A DNA stretch of 64,000 nucleotides from Strigops habroptila (lineage: Eukaryota; Chordata; Aves; Psittaciformes; Psittacidae): assembly GCF_004027225.2 (NCBI RefSeq), contig NC_046358.1, positions 61,019,528 through 61,083,527 of the forward strand, written 5' to 3'. Position numbers and translations under genes: made by a program. Position 1 is the first letter of the stretch. The number at the start of each line of letters is the position of its first letter. The notes below the pieces were generated by a model. It was given only the letters and a program-made list of their open reading frames with translations. It was not told the DNA's origin and searched no databases. Positions 59,890-64,000 of the stretch are shown here, piece after piece.

Positions 59890-60100
59890 TCACAATAAAT
59901 AGATGTTATTTAGTTTCTCGTCATATGGAAGCTCTCCCATGCTTCGGATCATTCTCATCTCTCTTGTCTAAAACCTAACACTATCCCCTCTTTTATATGG
60001 AGAGACCAGGAGAGCAATGAATTACCTCAGATATGGATGCAACCAAGGATTAAAGCAATAGCATCATCTTCTGTTTCTGCTGTTGATTTTTTTCATCTTT
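59890..60100 (-). mobile_element. CR1 LINE fragment, ancient, antisense
   Basis: In the + direction CTCGTCATATGGAAGCTCTC, then GGATCATTCTCATCTCTCTT, then TATGGAGAGACCAGGAGAGC, then GATATGGATGCAACCAAGGA and TTAAAGCAATAGCATCATCTT follow the antisense of an old CR1 (remembered as 'ctcatatggaagccgttcc..gaccagaactgcac..gtaccatgga'). Strongly diverged, with approximate ends. Confidence 0.6.
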
Positions 60101-61714
60101 CTGTGCACAGGGATGCTGAAGAAACCCCCTTAATAATGTCACCAATGTCACTGTAGAGTTTTCTTTTGTATTGTCATTTGTGCATTTTAGAAAGGAAAAG
60201 GTATTTTTAGTAACATGTGAAGCATAAAAGCAGGTGCTGCATCTTTCAGTTTCACAATTTAACCCAAATGGCTTTCTGTGTCATTAGCTTCATGCAGTCC
60301 TGCTGAAAAGAACTATAAACTACAATCTAGGCTATTTTTTTTCCACATAAAATTTCCAGCAGCAGCATATGTGCTTGTCGTGTTGTTGGGACTGATCCAA
60401 GCCATGCAGAAGTGCATTGGTTGGGGTCGTGCCCACAGTTCCTCTGTAGTGCCACGCTCACAAGAAGAGCTGTCCAAGGGCTCCTGGTTATCCCTCACCA
60501 TGTGCCAGCCGTCCTGGTATGGACAAGGCATTGAAACCATGGTCTCCTGGAGGTCCCTGCTCCTCGCAGCACATACCTGGTGCTTTGTTCCAGCCTCATC
60601 CTGATGCCAAGAGGAGTTCGCAGCCAGTGGTAGGTCTCAGAGTGGTGGCTGATTGCTGCCCATGGCCCCCGCACTGTTGGCAGACATGTGTGGGGAGGGT
60701 CCTGGCTGTATAATGGCACCCAATGTGATTGCAAAGCGGGGACTGGCTGACTCCCATATAGCAAATCAAACATTTGTGGGAAGACCTGTACGTTCAGTGG
60801 GTCCAGACTAAGCGAATTTGGTGCCAGAGTAATTTAGTTCCCACCACCCCAGACCATGATGAATTTTCCTCCGAGAGGCCCATGCAGAGCTCATGCTCAG
60901 GTTATTTGTGGTGATGGCTTCTACAAAGATGTGAGCTGACACAAGCAACCGTTTCTCAAGCAGTTGCTCGTAACTGCAGCCCTCCTTCAAGCCACCCATC
61001 CTTGTGCCAGCCCACATAAAATAAGCTGCACTGTAGATGCAATTTCCTGTAGTGACACTGATATGGGTTAACCCAAATTTTGGGAATCCAAGCTAAAACA
61101 GAACTGAATCTTCAGAAACTGCAGGCTATCCAACCCTGAAAAACAAGTGTTAGGATTGGCTGTGTTGCCTTAGAGAAACTTTGTGGCAGCCCTTAGCTGC
61201 GCTGGGGGCAACTGCCCCTCAGGGTAGGGAAGGAGCTACTGGTATTTGCTCTTTTATTGCTACTCCTGGAGCAAGCATATTTCAGCCAGATCAGTAAATG
61301 AGATATCAGTTTGTACTGAAGGTTTTGCTTCTGCAGCAAGTGCAGTAATAACAGCAGAATACTTCTGTGGTTCCTCGGGAAGCTTTGTGAGCAGTCACCT
61401 CTGACTCATCAGCAGAACAGACCATATTCACTCTTTCTCAATTGTGTCATTGCTCCTGTAAGCCCAAGAAACTGTTGCTGCCACAGGCCACAGAATTAAA
61501 AAATGGGCTACCACAGCCAATTTCCCACCTTATTTCATGCTGTAGGGCCAGTAGCCTAATCTATTTTATGTTCCAGGAGCAGTGTAAGCAAGACTGAAGC
61601 ATTACGAGTTGTTCTTCTCTCTGCCATCGCCTTGTGAAATGTCTTGGCGAAATTCCCAGGTGAGTACAGGAAGTAGACCATGCTTTGCATTAGAGAAGAA
61701 CACTGAAAAAATAA
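60101..61714. other. Gene-free sequence
   Basis: No gene was recognised. Frames of about 90-110 codons on both strands at 60278-60773 overlap in a GC-richer patch and show no domain. A weak exon-like module lies at 61577-61659 (see findings). Confidence 0.5.
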
Positions 61715-61973
61715 CTTTTTACAAGTGCATGTGGTAACAGTACAAGGGGGAATGGCTTTAAACTGACAGAAGGGAGATTTAGATTAGATATTGGGAAGTT
61801 CTCTACTGTGAGGGTGGTGAGACACTGGCACAGGTTGTCCAGAGAAGCTTGGATGCCCCATTCCTGGAAATGTTTATGGTCAGGTTGAATGGGGCTCTGA
61901 GCAACCTAGTCTAGTTGAAGATGTCCCTTTAAAGGTCCCTTCTAGCCCAAACTATTCTATGATTCTATGATTG
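61715..61973 (+). mobile_element. CR1 LINE, 3' end, sense, 5'-truncated
   Basis: A clear avian CR1. TTTTTACAAGTGCATGTGGT, ACAAGGGGGAATGGCTTTAA, TAGATTAGATATTGGGAAG, GAGGGTGGTGAGACACTGG, ATGCCCCATTCCTGGAAATG, AGGTCCCTTCTAGCCCAAAC and the terminal ATTCTATGATTCTATGATT occur in family order. From memory of the consensus, a segment of about 30-35 bp is missing between GTCCC (about 61923) and AAAGGTCCC (about 61931). No coding capacity is left. Confidence 0.94.
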
Positions 61974-62779
61974 ATTTCCTTGCTTTCCTGCTAACTTCCA
62001 CAGGAAAAGCATAGCCCATTCTGATGCTACACGGTTTGAACCTGGGATCATTTACCATAACAGTGTTCATTCACCATTATTTTGTTGAAGCAATGTAAAA
62101 AGACAAGGCTTAATTTGTGAAATGGGCTATCTATTCCCATGAAAACTGCATAATAAAATGTACAACTATTTCAATTAATATAGTAAATGCTCTTTAAGCA
62201 ATAGGCATGATTTTGTGTATATTTTTTAGTGCAGAAGATGTCATCATCCTTTGCTCTAATTGTTCTTGATTTTACCTCCTCATCTTTTTATTTAAAGAGA
62301 AAGAATGACAACTCATCTCACTGGGAGCAAAGTTTGCTCATAGATAGATCAGGAATAATTAGACCAAATGGTACTGCAAACTCCAGCAGACAGGATATTT
62401 CCATTATAGAGAGTTATGTTGTCATTTCTTTGACCATCCTCCCATCAATCCATCCATCAACAAATTAAAGTTGGCTAAAGAGCCACTTATCTTGGGTGCT
62501 TTTTACCCTGATTGTTGTCAATCTAGGTAAATAAACTTTTTCCCTAGGCAGATTTTACATATTTAACCATGTTTCAGGAGACAGTCCCCTTACTATTCAT
62601 ACACCCAGCAAATTGCACGTGCTTTTGTTGTGTTTCCTGACTCACCTCACCCACATATTGCACCTTCATTAAATGAGCCCTGCTCCTTCTGCTTCCCTTT
62701 GGTTTCTCTTTAAAGATGGGATGACTAGGATAAAGTTGCATTAAAACTTGCAGACCGAAAAAATCTAGAAATTAATTTT

Positions 62780-63240
62780 ATTCCCTTAGGTTGGAAAACC
62801 TTAGTGTCCCATGCAGGATGCACATCAATAATGGACCAAATGTGTGAAAGAATTAAAAAATGAAAAGCAGAGCTTTATCAGGAAGCCTGCTTTGACAAAT
62901 ACGGCAGTGCTACTGCATCTGACTTTGGCCATTTAAACTGTGATACCATAAATGACTTTAGGGCTTCATGATGCACATAAACAATGATATGAGCAGCATT
63001 ATATTTGTTATCTAATAAATATGTATGTGCCAGTGAATACACTGTTAAAGATATTACTTTCTCCCTATTATTTATATTCACTCTAATTGATACATGGAGC
63101 GGTTCACACTCTGTCTCCTGCCTATCAGGCAGAAGCAAGGGAATAGTGGGCTTAGTTATTAGTATTAATGTATGCCTAGTGCTCTTCAAAAGACAGCCAT
63201 ACACACACATGCGCATAGAAGGTGTGACATTCCCCTCCTA
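62780..63240. promoter_or_regulatory. Candidate conserved non-coding element
   Basis: Seen: AT-rich complex sequence without repeats, with FOX-like ATAAACAATG, TAAT cores and CCATAAATGAC. No transposon signature was found. Regulatory function and conservation are inferred only. Confidence 0.25.
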
Positions 63241-63823
63241 CTGAAGTCAATAGGCTATGTATTGCTGTCAGTAATGATCGAGGCTGTTCCCAGAACTGAC
63301 TGTAACTAGATCAGAATATGATTGAGAGCAAATGCACTGCTATGGGCAAAGCCAGAAAGTTGTTAGGGAAGCAGGAGAGGAACAACAACCTGGTATTCCC
63401 TGTTGATCGTTAAGGACATGTTCAGTCTTCACATTGTCGTTGCATGGCCAGACTTAGAGCCACGAGAACACTGGGGTGCTTTACACCCTTGGTATGTGGA
63501 AGGGATGGCTCCACACAGTGCTAAGGTCCCCTGTGCAGCACCAGCGAGCCGGGCACAGCCATGCCTGCTCTAACTCCGGTAAATCCCACAGGCAGCCAAA
63601 GTGCTGCTTCATGCCCCTTCACCTGGTGTAGGAAGAGATTTGATCTCAGGGCCACGAAACAAACATATCTCAGTTGTTAGATTTCCCTCCAGTGAAGGCA
63701 GGACATAAGAAAAGGTTTTTGCAGTGGCAATGCGCGTGTTGGATAGTGCTGTACTGATATCAGTGGAAAACACTCATCTAAGAAAGATAAGGATGGCTCC
63801 TCATACAAATTTGAGTCACAAAC

Positions 63824-63846
63824 GGCAGTGTGACACTGACACTGCC
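63824..63846. repeat. 8-bp perfect hairpin
   Basis: GGCAGTGT (63824-63831) and ACACTGCC (63839-63846) around a 7-nt spacer GACACTG that itself repeats part of the arm. Small and possibly chance. Confidence 0.8.
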
Positions 63847-64000
63847 TTGAAGCCAAAGCCAACCCCAAACAGCATCTCCTCTCTTTTACCTGCAATGTAG
63901 TTGGCATTAAACATCTTACTGATCTCAGGCTTTTCCCTTTGATGCAGTCAAAGCAGAAGCAAAGGAAGATTTGACTTTCCAAACAGGGCATGTCCCAAGT

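Larger units (their letters stand above)
61974..64000. other. Gene-free sequence to window end
   Basis: No gene was recognised. It holds a regulatory-looking block at 62780-63240, an 8-bp stem at 63824-63846 and a GC-richer patch near 63.5-63.6 kb. Frames of 104-112 codons on the minus strand have no recognisable domain. Confidence 0.5.

Noticed and set aside
62030..62050. GGTTTGAACCTGGGATC as a tRNA T-arm or SINE B box
   Set aside because: Does not match the B-box consensus well, and no A box or cloverleaf surrounds it.

Overview
This window looks like non-coding nuclear DNA from a bird. The main evidence is three well-preserved CR1 LINE copies of the avian type. Two end in the ATTCTATG-type 3' repeat and one starts with its reverse complement, and all are truncated at the 5' end. 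I saw no Alu, B1, L1 or other mammalian repeats. The DNA is AT-rich overall (judged by eye), with few interspersed repeats and short homopolymer runs, which fits an avian macrochromosome gene desert or a very long intron. The family calls come from memory of consensus sequences. No alignment was run.

I recognise no protein-coding gene, tRNA, rRNA, snRNA or CRISPR array. The longest open frame is about 170 codons (26013-26525). Its last third lies inside a decayed CR1, and no conserved domain is visible in it. The other long frames also lack recognisable domains.

Layout. 1-10.6 kb: unique sequence, with a homeodomain-site-rich stretch at 2.96-3.64 kb that looks like a conserved regulatory element. 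10.6-12 kb: a 180-bp fold-back element with long terminal inverted repeats, then a fragment of a second old palindromic repeat. 12-21.5 kb: unique sequence with A-tracts, palindromes, another regulatory-looking block near 19.7 kb and a small CpG cluster near 20.2 kb. 21.5-29 kb: most of the CR1 copies, two old antisense pieces, a younger sense copy, an old sense copy and a 600-bp antisense copy. 29-43.9 kb: unique sequence with scattered hairpins. 43.9-47.7 kb: a graveyard of old LINEs, including two relics in which reverse transcriptase motifs can still be read. 47.7-54.8 kb: an exon-like module, then a regulatory-looking stretch at 48.8-50.3 kb, then GC-richer islands. 54.8-64 kb: two old antisense CR1 pieces, one younger sense CR1 and another regulatory-looking block near 63 kb.

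No gene network or operon can be described. The biology that can be supported is layered retroposon history plus several candidate cis-regulatory blocks, whose conservation must be tested by alignment. I did not find evidence for a new biological system.
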